Shown: piece by piece, positions 7,774-16,612 of the stretch
Layout: each line of letters opens with the position of its first letter
Numbering within the stretch: position 1 is the stretch's first letter
From: Sphingobacteriia bacterium 24-36-13
GTDB lineage: Bacteria; Bacteroidota; Bacteroidia; Chitinophagales; Chitinophagaceae
Length of the DNA: 33,478 nt
Assembly: GCA_002281875.1 (NCBI GenBank)
Contig: NCHN01000036.1
Coordinates: 1 to 33,478 of the forward strand
Direction: 5' to 3'
The notes under the pieces: model-generated
The model's database searches: none
Told to the model about the DNA's origin: nothing
The model's input: only the letters and a program-made list of their open reading frames with translations
Translations under genes and position numbers: made by a program

Positions 7774-8589
7774 TTAGTTAGATTTTAATTTCCAAAGCTG
7801 TCCTTCGTAAAAAAAAGGTTTCAGTTGAATATAATATTTATCTGGGTCAGCTATAAAGTCGTACATTAAATTAAAGTGTTGCTTCATATAGCTGTAGAAC
7901 TTAGGTTTGCTATAAAACCAACACGTATATGAAGCAGGTGTACCATAAAATTCTGGTGGTACATGTTGTATGGCTATTCTATCTCGGTCTTCATCGTTAA
8001 AAGCAATATAGTCTATGTATAAATACTTAACCCCGCTCATACGTATTTGGTCAAGTAACTCGTAAGTCTTTTCAATATATTGAATAACACCAGAAAAAAT
8101 GATGATATCGGGTTGATGGTGTTGCAGGCATTCTTCTAAAGAGTAGTAAAAATGTAATCTATCGTGTTCAAATTCTTTTCTACCAATCTCAACATAATTG
8201 GGTTGCTCAACAATGCACCAGTTCAAATTATGCACTGATTTTAAAAACAGTTTTTTATGATTATAAGTGGTACCTAAGGAACCCCCAAAATCGAGCACGG
8301 TTAAATTGCAATTATTTTCTGCAGCAACATGTAAAAGTGTTGATAGCATTGCAAAATTCATCTTCGGATTATCGTACACAATGCCGTCTCGCTCATAAGC
8401 CACTTCACCATTCACTACTTTTCTTGTGGTTTCTCTTATTTTTTCAACAATGCTTTGCTCATCATAACCTTTAGCTATTTTATTGGCTTCAGCAAAATTT
8501 TCATAATCTCCCTTCCAACCATATTTAAAACTATACCAATAAAGGGTTCTGAAAATTGGAGGTATAAATTGCTTCAATAAATAGTTCAT
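7774..8589 (-). CDS. TIGR04325-type methyltransferase
   Basis: A 271-residue class I SAM-dependent methyltransferase. The N-terminus carries the family signature W-x-G-x-Y-x-x-F and GYD. The SAM-binding motif I is LDFGGSLG (about residues 97-104), followed by an acidic position in the second strand (IVEQP) and the motif IIFSGVIQYIE where other members have a similar strand. TIGR04325 proteins are often found in polysaccharide or O-antigen loci, but no glycosyltransferase neighbours are present here. It is convergent with the GMC gene with only 3 bp between the stops, and it lies 69 bp downstream of the gamma-glutamyltransferase gene on the same strand. The acceptor molecule is unknown. Confidence 0.85.
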   Translation of the reverse strand: MNYLLKQFIPPIFRTLYWYSFKYGWKGDYENFAEANKIAKGYDEQSIVEKIRETTRKVVNGEVAYERDGIVYDNPKMNFAMLSTLLHVAAENNCNLTVLDFGGSLGTTYNHKKLFLKSVHNLNWCIVEQPNYVEIGRKEFEHDRLHFYYSLEECLQHHQPDIIIFSGVIQYIEKTYELLDQIRMSGVKYLYIDYIAFNDEDRDRIAIQHVPPEFYGTPASYTCWFYSKPKFYSYMKQHFNLMYDFIADPDKYYIQLKPFFYEGQLWKLKSN

Positions 8590-8658
8590 AATATTCTATA
8601 AAAATACAATATCTAATTTCATCTAAAAAATTTACGGGATACTTTTTTTAATGTTTTT

Positions 8659-10380
8659 TTAATATCCAGCCACAGAATCATCTCCTCTTCTATCTGCTGC
8701 TGCTTCTCTAAGCTTGTTGGGCAATATTCTTATGCCATCTGTTCTTCCAATACTGCTTCTGTCTTTTAGTGTATAACCCATTTTTTGAAGTGCTTCTTTG
8801 GTTTTAGGATTGAAATTGTTTTCAATCATTACTTCGTCGGGTAACCATTGGTGGTGAAATTTAGGAAGGTCAATCGCATCTCCTATTTTCATATTGAAGT
8901 CAATGATATTTACCAATGCTTGGTAAACAGATGTTGGAATAGTAGTTCCTCCTGGAGTTCCTATTACTATATATGGTTTTTTATTTTTTAACACTAGGGT
9001 AGGTGTCATTGAGCTCAACATTCTTTTTCCTGGAACAATAGAATTGGCTTCTCCTCCCACAGCGCCAAACATATTAGGAACACCAGGTTTTACACTAAAA
9101 TCATCCATTTCATTATTGAGCAAAAAACCTGCACCTCCTACTACCACTTTAGATCCATAACTGCCATTTAATGTTGTGGTTACAGAAACGATATTTCCAG
9201 CAGCATCAACTACACTTAGGTGCGTAGTTTCTTCGCTTTCTTTAATAACTCCTGCGTTTACCTCCTTGCTATTTCCAGCTTTATCTGGGCTATAATCACT
9301 CATTCTTTGTGATAAATAAGCTTCGCTAATCATGGTTTTTACGGGAACTTTCCAAAAGTCTGGGTCACCCATATGTTCTGCTCTGTCTGCAAATGCCCTT
9401 CTTTCCGCTTCAATCATTAATTGCACCGATTGAAGAGATTGAAATCCCATTTTGGATACAGGATATTTTTCAATCATTTTCATCATTTGTGCCAATAAAA
9501 TTCCTCCACTGCTGGGGGGAGCAAAGCTGACTACTTCGTGGCCTCTGTAATTGAATACAATGGGTTCTCTAAGTTTAGCGGTATAATTTTTTAAATCGGA
9601 ATGCGAAATAATGCCTCTACCTCTTTCCATTTCAGCAACAATTAGGTCGGCTGTTTTACCACCATAAAAACCCAATGCCCCTTCTTTTTGAATTCGCTCC
9701 AAAGTATATGCTAACTCTTTTTGAATTAAAGTATCTCCCACTCTCCAACGGTTTGGTCTATAAAAAGCAGTTGGTTGAGTACTGAATCTAGCAATGGCAT
9801 CTTTAATGCTATTAATACTTGCAGCTTCTTTTTCTGTTAATACAAAACCTTTGGCAGCAATATCAATAGCGGGTTGAATAAGTACTTCAAAAGGAAGCTT
9901 GGCATAAGCATGTGATGCAAATAAACCTGCTATGGTACCTGGAATACCAGAAGCTAAATGCCCATGTTGTGATAAATTAAGTTGTGCATTGCCATTTTTA
10001 TCGAGATACATATCTCTGGATCCTTTTTCTGGAGCTGCTTCTCTATAATCTATACCTATTAATTCTCCATTTGTTTTTCTTGCCAATAGGAAACCACCAC
10101 CACCAATATTACCTGCATTAGGGAACACAACTGCTAATACCAATTGCGTGGCAATGGCTGCATCAAATGCATTTCCTCCTTTTTTCATAATGGCTGCACC
10201 AACCATACTGGCCAGCGGATGCGCACTACTTACCGCAGCTTGTTTAAACTCTGCTCTTTTTACTACTGTATAATGATAAGGATCAATATCTTTATTTGGT
10301 CCTACAATCGAAGCAATTTGCTGTCCGTTAGTTTGTTGTATGGTACCTAACCAAACTAACCCTATTAAATATTTTCTCAT
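8659..10380 (-). CDS. ggt: Gamma-glutamyltransferase
   Basis: A 573-residue precursor of a periplasmic N-terminal-nucleophile hydrolase that cleaves the gamma-glutamyl bond of glutathione and related peptides. Hallmarks are AVVFPNAGNIGGGGF in the large subunit, the autocleavage and nucleophile site TTHLSVVD (Thr385), NNEMDDF, and MLSSMTPT plus GTPGG in the small subunit. ATG at 10380 is chosen because it begins a clear signal peptide (MRKY, then a hydrophobic run ending NGQ). An in-frame ATG at 10440 would add 20 charged residues before the signal and leave only 10 bp to the divergent gene. It is divergently arranged with an M14-like peptidase, which suggests linked peptide or glutathione use. 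Confidence 0.95.
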   Translation of the reverse strand: MRKYLIGLVWLGTIQQTNGQQIASIVGPNKDIDPYHYTVVKRAEFKQAAVSSAHPLASMVGAAIMKKGGNAFDAAIATQLVLAVVFPNAGNIGGGGFLLARKTNGELIGIDYREAAPEKGSRDMYLDKNGNAQLNLSQHGHLASGIPGTIAGLFASHAYAKLPFEVLIQPAIDIAAKGFVLTEKEAASINSIKDAIARFSTQPTAFYRPNRWRVGDTLIQKELAYTLERIQKEGALGFYGGKTADLIVAEMERGRGIISHSDLKNYTAKLREPIVFNYRGHEVVSFAPPSSGGILLAQMMKMIEKYPVSKMGFQSLQSVQLMIEAERRAFADRAEHMGDPDFWKVPVKTMISEAYLSQRMSDYSPDKAGNSKEVNAGVIKESEETTHLSVVDAAGNIVSVTTTLNGSYGSKVVVGGAGFLLNNEMDDFSVKPGVPNMFGAVGGEANSIVPGKRMLSSMTPTLVLKNKKPYIVIGTPGGTTIPTSVYQALVNIIDFNMKIGDAIDLPKFHHQWLPDEVMIENNFNPKTKEALQKMGYTLKDRSSIGRTDGIRILPNKLREAAADRRGDDSVAGY

Positions 10381-10434
10381 ACGGTAATTTACATTTTTTA
10401 TCGGGTTTTCATTCCCTTTCTTCCTATTTTCATG

Positions 10435-10448
10435 GTTCATTAATGAAC
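10435..10448. promoter_or_regulatory. Perfect 14-bp palindrome between divergent ggt and M14 genes
   Basis: GTTCATTAATGAAC is fully self-complementary and lies in the 70-bp gap between the divergent starts at 10380 and 10451, only two bases before the peptidase ATG. The symmetry and position suit a dimeric repressor site serving both genes. No regulator is encoded next to it, so this is inference. Confidence 0.4.
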
Positions 10449-10450
10449 AT

Positions 10451-12943
10451 ATGAAGAAATTATTATTTGGACTTTTATGTCTTGGCTTTTCGTTGACAAC
10501 AATTGCACAATCGGTTCCAAGTCCTGAACAATTTTTAGGATATAAAGTAGGTACTCGCTTTACGCGTCACCATCTTATAGTAGAATATGTAAAAACGGTG
10601 GCAACTGCAAGGCCTGATATGGTAAAAGTTGAAAAATATGGTGAAACCAATGAAGGAAGAGAATTGATGTTGGCTTTTGTGAGTACGCCAGAAAACATGC
10701 AAAAGCTAGATCAAATTCGCATCAATAATTTGCGAATGGCTGGTTTAGCTAAAGATAAAGCAGCCCCACAAACAGAAAATGCACCTGCTATTGTTTGGTT
10801 AAGTTATAATGTGCACGGTAATGAAGCTTCTTCTTCAGAAGCATTTTTGTTAACCATTCATGCTTTAACCGATCCAACTAATGCTCAAACTAAAGAGTGG
10901 TTAAAAAACACAGTGGTTGTTTTAGATCCTTGTATTAATCCTGATGGAAGAGATCGCTATATTAATTGGTATAACTCGGTAGTGGGTAAAAATTACAATG
11001 CAGATCCAGCTTCAAGAGAACATGCAGAACCTTGGCCAGGGGGCAGAAGCAACCATTACAATTTTGATTTGAATAGAGATTGGGCTTGGCAAACACAGGT
11101 TGAAACCCAACAACGTCTAAAAAAATACCAAGAGTGGATGCCTCAAATTCACGTAGACTACCACGAGCAGGGTTTTAATGAGCCTTATTATTTTGCACCT
11201 GCGGCGGAACCGATCCACGAAGTAATAACGCCATGGCAACGCGATTTTCAAGTGATGATTGGTCGTAATCATGCAAAGTATTTTGACCAGAATAATTGGT
11301 TGTTTTTTACCAAAGAAAGATTTGATTTATTGTATCCTTCTTATGGTGACACTTATCCAGTATATAATGGAGCAATTGGAATGACGTATGAGCAAGGTGG
11401 TATTAGAGCTGGTTTAGGCATTTTAAATGAAGACAATGATACGTTAACCTTGGTAGACCGAGCAGCCCATCATTTTACTACAGGCTTATCTACTATTGAA
11501 ATTGCTTCAAAAAATAAAGGCAAATTGTTGGCTGAATTCAAGCAATTTTTTGATGATAGTAGAGCTGGTAAAATTGGTGAATACAAAACCTATGTTTTTA
11601 CTGCAAAGGATGAAAATAAAATGGCTGCTCTAAAAAAATTACTTAACCAAAATGGCATTGAATACGGTGTTTTGGGTAGTAAAACATTTAGAGGGTTCAA
11701 TTATTTTACTGGAAAAGATGATTCATTTACCGATGAAGGAAATCATATTGCAGTTAGTGCTTTTCAGCCAAGAGCAGTAATGGCTAAAGTTTTATTAGAG
11801 TCAAGAACAGTGGTAACCGATTCGAATACGTATGATATTACTGCTTGGGCTGCTTCATATGCTTATGGAATTAAAGGCTATGCAGTTAAAGAAAGACTTA
11901 CTGTAAACCCAGAAACGGCAAGCAATTCATCCGTAGTTACAATCAATAGCAACTATGGCGCATTGATTCCTTACACCTCTTTTAGCAGCGCTAAAGTTTT
12001 GGCTTATTTATTAAAGAACGGCGTGAAAGTTCGTTTTGTGGAAAAGCCTTTTACTTATAAGAATAAAAATTACGATAGGGGTACTTTGGTTATTTTAAAA
12101 ACCAGTAATCAACAAAATTGGATAACCATTTTAAATAATGCTTGTGCACAATTTAATGTTCAAGCAGATGCAGTTGAAACTGGTTTTATGGATAAGGGCT
12201 CAGATTTTGGTTCACCTGATATAAAAAATATAGCAGCTACTCCTAAAGTTGCTATGTTAACTGGTGAGCAGAGTTCATCATTAGCAGCAGGAGAAGTATG
12301 GCATTATTTCGATAAAATTTTAGAATACCCAATCACGCTTTTAAATGCAGTGGATATTGCTCGGTATAATTTGAAGAACTATGATGTAATCATTATCCCA
12401 GATGGTAATTATAGAAGCTTAGGTGAAAAAGCTACTGGAGATAAGTTAAAAGATTTTGTACGTGGAGGTGGTAAGCTAATTGCTTTAGAAAATGCAATGG
12501 CATTGATGAGTAGATCCGATTGGGGTATTAAATTAAAGGAAGCTAAGTTTGATAAGGCCGATGATTCAGTTAAAAAATATGCGAATAGAGAAGTAGATTA
12601 TATCACCAATTCTATTCCTGGAGCTATTTATAAAGTTGATTTAGACAATACTCATCCTTTGGCTTTTGGATATCCTGAATTTTATTATACCCTTAAGCAA
12701 GATGGCAATGTGTATGAAATGATGAAGGATGGTTGGAACGTTGGCACCATTAAAAAAGAAGCCTATGTAACAGGATTTGCCGGTGCTAAATTAAAGCCCA
12801 ATTTAAAAGATGGAATGTTGTTTGGTGTTCAAGATATGGGGGCTGGAACAGTAGTCTATATTTCTGAAGATCCTTTATTTAGAAACTTCTGGGAAAATGG
12901 TTATTTGCTAATTGCCAATGCAGTATTTTTAGCGGGTAAGTAA
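10451..12943 (+). CDS. M14 family zinc carboxypeptidase-like protein, secreted
   Basis: An 830-residue exported metallopeptidase. A signal peptide ends near TTIAQ. The M14 domain (about residues 25-370) shows the zinc motif HGNE (His122, Glu125), NPDGRDRY with the substrate-binding arginine region, NFDLNRDW, the third-ligand region HVDYHEQ (about 234-240) and a late YEQGG that could hold the catalytic Glu. The long remainder contains strands typical of a class I glutamine-amidotransferase-like Rossmann domain (about 590-740: VAMLTGE, YDVIIIPDGNY, FVRGGGKLIALEN), as in several large Bacteroidota M14 proteins. It probably trims peptides outside the cytoplasm. It is divergent from ggt, and its 3' end meets the TonB-dependent receptor gene at a shared terminator. 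Confidence 0.9.
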   Translation: MKKLLFGLLCLGFSLTTIAQSVPSPEQFLGYKVGTRFTRHHLIVEYVKTVATARPDMVKVEKYGETNEGRELMLAFVSTPENMQKLDQIRINNLRMAGLAKDKAAPQTENAPAIVWLSYNVHGNEASSSEAFLLTIHALTDPTNAQTKEWLKNTVVVLDPCINPDGRDRYINWYNSVVGKNYNADPASREHAEPWPGGRSNHYNFDLNRDWAWQTQVETQQRLKKYQEWMPQIHVDYHEQGFNEPYYFAPAAEPIHEVITPWQRDFQVMIGRNHAKYFDQNNWLFFTKERFDLLYPSYGDTYPVYNGAIGMTYEQGGIRAGLGILNEDNDTLTLVDRAAHHFTTGLSTIEIASKNKGKLLAEFKQFFDDSRAGKIGEYKTYVFTAKDENKMAALKKLLNQNGIEYGVLGSKTFRGFNYFTGKDDSFTDEGNHIAVSAFQPRAVMAKVLLESRTVVTDSNTYDITAWAASYAYGIKGYAVKERLTVNPETASNSSVVTINSNYGALIPYTSFSSAKVLAYLLKNGVKVRFVEKPFTYKNKNYDRGTLVILKTSNQQNWITILNNACAQFNVQADAVETGFMDKGSDFGSPDIKNIAATPKVAMLTGEQSSSLAAGEVWHYFDKILEYPITLLNAVDIARYNLKNYDVIIIPDGNYRSLGEKATGDKLKDFVRGGGKLIALENAMALMSRSDWGIKLKEAKFDKADDSVKKYANREVDYITNSIPGAIYKVDLDNTHPLAFGYPEFYYTLKQDGNVYEMMKDGWNVGTIKKEAYVTGFAGAKLKPNLKDGMLFGVQDMGAGTVVYISEDPLFRNFWENGYLLIANAVFLAGK

Positions 12944-12984
12944 GCGATTTCTTAATTAAGTAAAATAATTGTTTAATAAAAATT

Positions 12985-13028
12985 TAAAGGGTTAAGGATA
13001 AAGTAATCATACTTTCCTTAACCCTTTA
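12985..13028. terminator. Bidirectional terminator between convergent genes
   Basis: A perfect 14-bp stem pairs 12985-12998 (TAAAGGGTTAAGGA) with 13015-13028. Inside it a further AAGTA/TACTT stem closes an ATCA loop, with a two-base bulge. It lies between the convergent M14 gene (stop 12943) and the receptor gene (stop 13050). Reading leftward it is followed by a T-rich tract, so it most clearly ends the receptor transcript. Confidence 0.75.
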
Positions 13029-13049
13029 TTGTTATTCAAATTAATGAAC

Positions 13050-15422
13050 TTAGATTTTGATATTCAATGCCAACATAAAGTTTCTTCCTGCCATTGGGTA
13101 ATAAAAATTCTCTGTGATTACACCACCTCCTGCAAAATAGCTGAACGTGTAGCCATTGGGCTCATACTTTTTATTATATAGGTTGTTGAGCTGAAAAATT
13201 AATTGTGCTTCTTTTAAAAATTTGCGCTTTATGGTATATATGACTCTAAAATCTTGTGTATAGAATCCATTTAGTTTTCTCTGTTCATTTTGGGTATTAT
13301 CCAAGTATTGTTTACTGACCCATTTATTTAATAAACTCAATTCAAGGGCTTGTATTGGGGTAAAATTGATACCCATTGCTGCAACTAAAGAAGGTGAAAA
13401 AGAAATGTCTTTATTCTGGTGCTCAAAGCTTAATTGACCGCCATTGTCATAGTCATCAATGTATTCTGTAAAAGCCTTGATTTTGTTTTTACTAAAACTG
13501 ATATTTCCGTTCATATTCAACCAGCTTTTTACTGCTGCTGCCGCTTGTATCTCTATTCCAGCTCTATAACTATTAGGTATATTGGTTCTAGTATATGCAC
13601 CCACATCGTTAATTGCACCTGTTAGTACAAGTTGATTATTGTACTTCATATAATAGGCAGTAACGCCAAAAGAATACTTGTTATTTTTTTGTTCCAGTCC
13701 TAATTCCCAATCGTGCAATGTTTCATGAGTAGGTTGATTTAATTGACTAGCTTGAAAGTCGTCTCTATTGGGCTCTTTACGAGCAATGGCATAACTAAGA
13801 TAACCACTCCAATTGTTTTTATTATAGGCTATTCCTGCTTTTGGATTAAAGAAGGTAAATGATCTACTAATATTTAATGTTGGATTGTCACTAAATCCAT
13901 TCATTGTATGCTTAACTGTTCTTAGTTGTAAGTCTGTAAAAAGAGATATGTTTTTTGCAATATTGTATTGCCATTTTGCATAAATATTCGCGTCTTTTTT
14001 TGTTGCTGGTAGGTCATAATATTTATACCCAGTAGGAACTGTTCCAACTTCCATAAAAGGAATAGTTCCGAAGTGACTTCCTTGGTATACAGACCAACCT
14101 CCTCCTAAAGTAAATTCCTGTTTATTTTTTTTATATTGCAATGAAATGATTTGACCATAGAAATCATTGTCGAGCCAACGCTGCCTTACTAAATTGGTTC
14201 TTGTGATGGTATTGCCAGCCACCACTGCATTCGGAAGTCCATATCTTGAAAAACGTTGGTCTGCTTTATATTCTTCATAATAACCATTTCCCTTTGTTAA
14301 AAAGAATGCGGTATTAAACGACCAATAATCATTGATGGCAGTATTGTAAAATAATTGATAATGCGTTTGAGTGTAATTATCTGTTTGATTTTCGTAGGGG
14401 CTACCCGCTTTTTCCGTTCCAGCAGGATTATTGGTGCGATCCGTAATTAACAAGGACTCTGCTACTCCGTACCATGCTTGATAAGTTTTTTCCTTTCCTG
14501 AAAATACATTTAATCTAAGCGATGATTTTTTGTTCAAGTAGGCTGCACTAATATAAAATGATTTTAAATCACTAGCAGCCCTATCTATAAACCCATCACT
14601 AGTGATTTTGCTTATTCTGGCATCTACTGTAAAATGATTGCCCATTAATCCAGTACCTGCTTTGATGGTGTTTTTAATGGTATTAAATGAGCCAATACTA
14701 TTATTGAATTCTGTGTATGCTTTGTCATTGAATTCATTGGTACTCATATTCAAGGTTGCACCAAAAGAGCTTGCTCCATTGGAAGAAGTTCCTGCTCCTC
14801 TTTGAATTTGTATGCTATTTACCGAAGAGGAAAAATCAGGTAGGTTTACAAAGAAAGTACCCATGCTTTCTGCGTCATTATAGGGTATACCATTTAATGT
14901 TACGTTTATCCTAGTTGCATCTGTTCCTCTGATTCTAATACCAGTATAGCCTACTCCATTTCCTGCATCTGCATTTATTACAACAGCTGGAGTTTGATTT
15001 AATAAAAATGGAATATCGGTTCCTAAATTTAATTTGGTTATTGACGATTTATTTAAATTGGTTTTGGTAAATGGGGAGCGGTCACTTGCTCTAATAGCTT
15101 TTACCTCTAATGGTTGAAGGAATAATTGAAAGGGCTTTAATTCGAAAATATGTACTTTGTCAAAATTGGATGGGATGGTAAAAATGCCATTTTCGAAACC
15201 AATACTACTAATAGTCAAACTCCCAGATTTAAGAACATTGATTGTAAAGAATCCCTGCTCATTGGCACTTATTTGACGGTTGCCCATAATAATGGTAGCT
15301 CCTCCAATGGGATTGCCATTGTCTTTTTCTACAACTTGACCTTTGAATGTGTTGGAACTTGTTTGTGCAGCAATCAATAAGCTGAATAGCATGAAAGCTG
15401 TTGTTCCCATAATTTTTTTCAT
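13050..15422 (-). CDS. TonB-dependent outer-membrane receptor, TPP-riboswitch controlled
   Basis: A 790-residue outer-membrane transporter. A signal peptide ends LLIAAQ. A CarboxypepD_reg-like domain (about residues 27-105, including GQVVEKDNG and IGGATI) precedes the plug (about 120-240, with IRIRGTD, LNGIPYND and IQRGAG) and the 22-strand barrel, which ends with the typical aromatic-flanked strand NFMLALNIKI. The leader contains a TPP riboswitch, so the likely cargo is thiamine or a thiamine precursor. Thiamine-regulated receptors of this type are known in Bacteroidetes from comparative work on thiamine regulons. No inner-membrane partner such as PnuT lies next to it. ATG at 15422 is used; an in-frame ATG four codons on (15410) is an alternative. 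Confidence 0.92.
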   Translation of the reverse strand: MKKIMGTTAFMLFSLLIAAQTSSNTFKGQVVEKDNGNPIGGATIIMGNRQISANEQGFFTINVLKSGSLTISSIGFENGIFTIPSNFDKVHIFELKPFQLFLQPLEVKAIRASDRSPFTKTNLNKSSITKLNLGTDIPFLLNQTPAVVINADAGNGVGYTGIRIRGTDATRINVTLNGIPYNDAESMGTFFVNLPDFSSSVNSIQIQRGAGTSSNGASSFGATLNMSTNEFNDKAYTEFNNSIGSFNTIKNTIKAGTGLMGNHFTVDARISKITSDGFIDRAASDLKSFYISAAYLNKKSSLRLNVFSGKEKTYQAWYGVAESLLITDRTNNPAGTEKAGSPYENQTDNYTQTHYQLFYNTAINDYWSFNTAFFLTKGNGYYEEYKADQRFSRYGLPNAVVAGNTITRTNLVRQRWLDNDFYGQIISLQYKKNKQEFTLGGGWSVYQGSHFGTIPFMEVGTVPTGYKYYDLPATKKDANIYAKWQYNIAKNISLFTDLQLRTVKHTMNGFSDNPTLNISRSFTFFNPKAGIAYNKNNWSGYLSYAIARKEPNRDDFQASQLNQPTHETLHDWELGLEQKNNKYSFGVTAYYMKYNNQLVLTGAINDVGAYTRTNIPNSYRAGIEIQAAAAVKSWLNMNGNISFSKNKIKAFTEYIDDYDNGGQLSFEHQNKDISFSPSLVAAMGINFTPIQALELSLLNKWVSKQYLDNTQNEQRKLNGFYTQDFRVIYTIKRKFLKEAQLIFQLNNLYNKKYEPNGYTFSYFAGGGVITENFYYPMAGRNFMLALNIKI

Positions 15423-15459
15423 TTTTTAAAATGGTTTTAAAAATTAAATAATGGGAACA
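15402..15459 (-). promoter_or_regulatory. Hairpin enclosing the receptor start codon (possible riboswitch expression platform)
   Basis: On the minus strand, a leader segment (15446-15459, TGTTCCCATTATTT) pairs at 13 of 14 positions with codons 3-7 of the receptor gene (15402-15415). The 30-base A+T-rich loop between the arms holds the start codon at 15420-15422. Such a structure could control ribosome access in response to the TPP aptamer just upstream. It is seen in sequence; the regulatory role is inference. Confidence 0.5.
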
Positions 15460-15494
15460 GGGAAATGCAATAGGAGAGGTATCCGAAAAATGTA

Positions 15495-15580
15495 TCACCT
15501 TCCCTTCGCAGGAATTACCCTGTTCAGGTTCAACGGGTATTTCTCAGCCGAACTAATAATATGTTCAGCACCCCGAGGAC
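15495..15580 (-). ncRNA. TPP riboswitch (THI element)
   Basis: Minus-strand sequence contains the conserved parts of the thiamine pyrophosphate aptamer in order: TCGGGGTGC, a short variable P3 arm, GGCTGAGAAATACCC, ACCTGAACAGG, GTAATTCCTGCG and AAGGGAAG. The CUGAGA bulge and the GGG/CCC and CAGG/CCUG pairings match the known P2 and P4/P5 layout. The outer P1 stem looks weak in this copy. It ends about 70 bases before the receptor start codon and has no obvious intrinsic terminator, so control is more likely at translation. Confidence 0.93.
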
Positions 15581-15584
15581 AATG

Positions 15585-15592
15585 CAAAAATA
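15585..15592 (-). promoter_or_regulatory. -7 box before the TPP riboswitch
   Basis: TATTTTTG on the minus strand matches TAnnTTTG exactly and would start transcription near 15578, at the first bases of the aptamer. No TTG is found at the usual -33 distance, so the promoter is only half supported. Confidence 0.5.
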
Positions 15593-15658
15593 GTTCTTTC
15601 TTTTTTAAAGAGGGTGTAACTTTCTGCTTGTTCAACCGTTTTAATAAAAAATCACGCT

Positions 15659-16387
15659 ATGAAGAAACAAATTCTACTCATTATAAGTGCATTCATTTTT
15701 GCAATAGGATTTGCGCAAGATGAAAAAAAATTGGTATTCGATGCAAACGCTCAAGAGCGTAAAGTAGGGCCATTTAACGGTATAGAAATTTCTGGAGCCA
15801 TCACTTTGTACTTATCACAAGGTAAAGAGGAAGCTGTGGCAGTAAGTTCTAGTGAACCTGAATTATTAGAAAAAATAAAGACTGTAGTAAGGAATAATAC
15901 TTTGTATATATCCCTTGATACTAAAGGGATGAGCTGGAAAAAATGGGGCAATAATCAAATAAAAGCCTATGTCACATTTACCGATTTAATAAAGTTAGAA
16001 GCTTCAGGAGCTTGCAATATCAAATCGGCTGGCAAAATGAAATTAGCCGATTTAAAAGTTGAATTATCGGGTGCCAGTGATTTTACAGGAGACCTTGAAA
16101 TGGGCAGTATTCGAGTAGATTTAAGCGGTGCTTCTCAAGTAAATTTAAAAGGGACTGCAGATAAAGCAACTTATTTGGCCAGTGGAGCGAGTAGTATTAA
16201 AGCCTTTGATTTTTCTGCAAACTTTTGTAAGATTGATGCAAGCGGTGCTTCATCTGTTCGGGTTCTTGCCAATAAAGAAATTAGCGCAGAAGCAAGTGGG
16301 GCAAGCAGTATACAATATAAAGGGGAAGCAATGATTAAAGATTTTAACAGCAGTGGAGCTTCATCTGTTAAACGTAAAACCGACTAA
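15659..16387 (+). CDS. Head-GIN domain (DUF2807) secreted protein
   Basis: A 242-residue exported protein. A signal peptide ends IGFAQ. The rest is a DUF2807 (putative auto-transporter adhesin, head GIN) domain that forms a right-handed beta-helix, seen here as recurring turns SGAS, SGAC and ASGASS at fairly regular spacing from about residue 110 to the C-terminus. The opening region, with VGPFNGIEISGAI and LYLSQGKEEAV, is characteristic of the family. There is no lipobox, so it is probably periplasmic or secreted. It is divergent from the thiamine-regulated receptor, with the riboswitch leader between them, and precedes the initiator tRNA. The biological role of these proteins is not established. 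Confidence 0.88.
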   Translation: MKKQILLIISAFIFAIGFAQDEKKLVFDANAQERKVGPFNGIEISGAITLYLSQGKEEAVAVSSSEPELLEKIKTVVRNNTLYISLDTKGMSWKKWGNNQIKAYVTFTDLIKLEASGACNIKSAGKMKLADLKVELSGASDFTGDLEMGSIRVDLSGASQVNLKGTADKATYLASGASSIKAFDFSANFCKIDASGASSVRVLANKEISAEASGASSIQYKGEAMIKDFNSSGASSVKRKTD

Positions 16388-16400
16388 ACATTAAATAATA

Positions 16401-16432
16401 TTTGGTTGCTAAGTTTCTAAAACCTACTTTTG
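16401..16432 (+). promoter_or_regulatory. Promoter of the initiator tRNA gene
   Basis: TTTG (16401-16404) and TACTTTTG (16425-16432) are separated by 20 bases, a good match to the Bacteroidota consensus. Predicted transcription starts near 16438, a few bases before the tRNA 5' end at 16446. Confidence 0.7.
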
Positions 16433-16445
16433 CAACCCATTACAT

Positions 16446-16517
<72 letters not shown>

Positions 16518-16523
16518 CAGCTT

Positions 16524-16548
16524 AAAGGCCCTTATGGGGCCTTTTTTT
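16524..16548 (+). terminator. Intrinsic terminator after the initiator tRNA
   Basis: AAAGGCCC (16524-16531) pairs with GGGCCTTT (16537-16544) around a five-base loop and runs directly into T residues up to 16548. This is a standard Rho-independent terminator. Confidence 0.9.
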
Positions 16549-16612
16549 ATGGGTTTATATGAACTGCCTTCACTGGCAGCAAGGAGATTGCCTAAATAAT
16601 GATTAAATTGAA

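Noticed and set aside
15251-15723. Small coding regions overlapping the riboswitch
   Set aside because: Open frames across 15451-15723 and 15259-15498 only reflect the receptor gene and the conserved TPP aptamer read in other frames.
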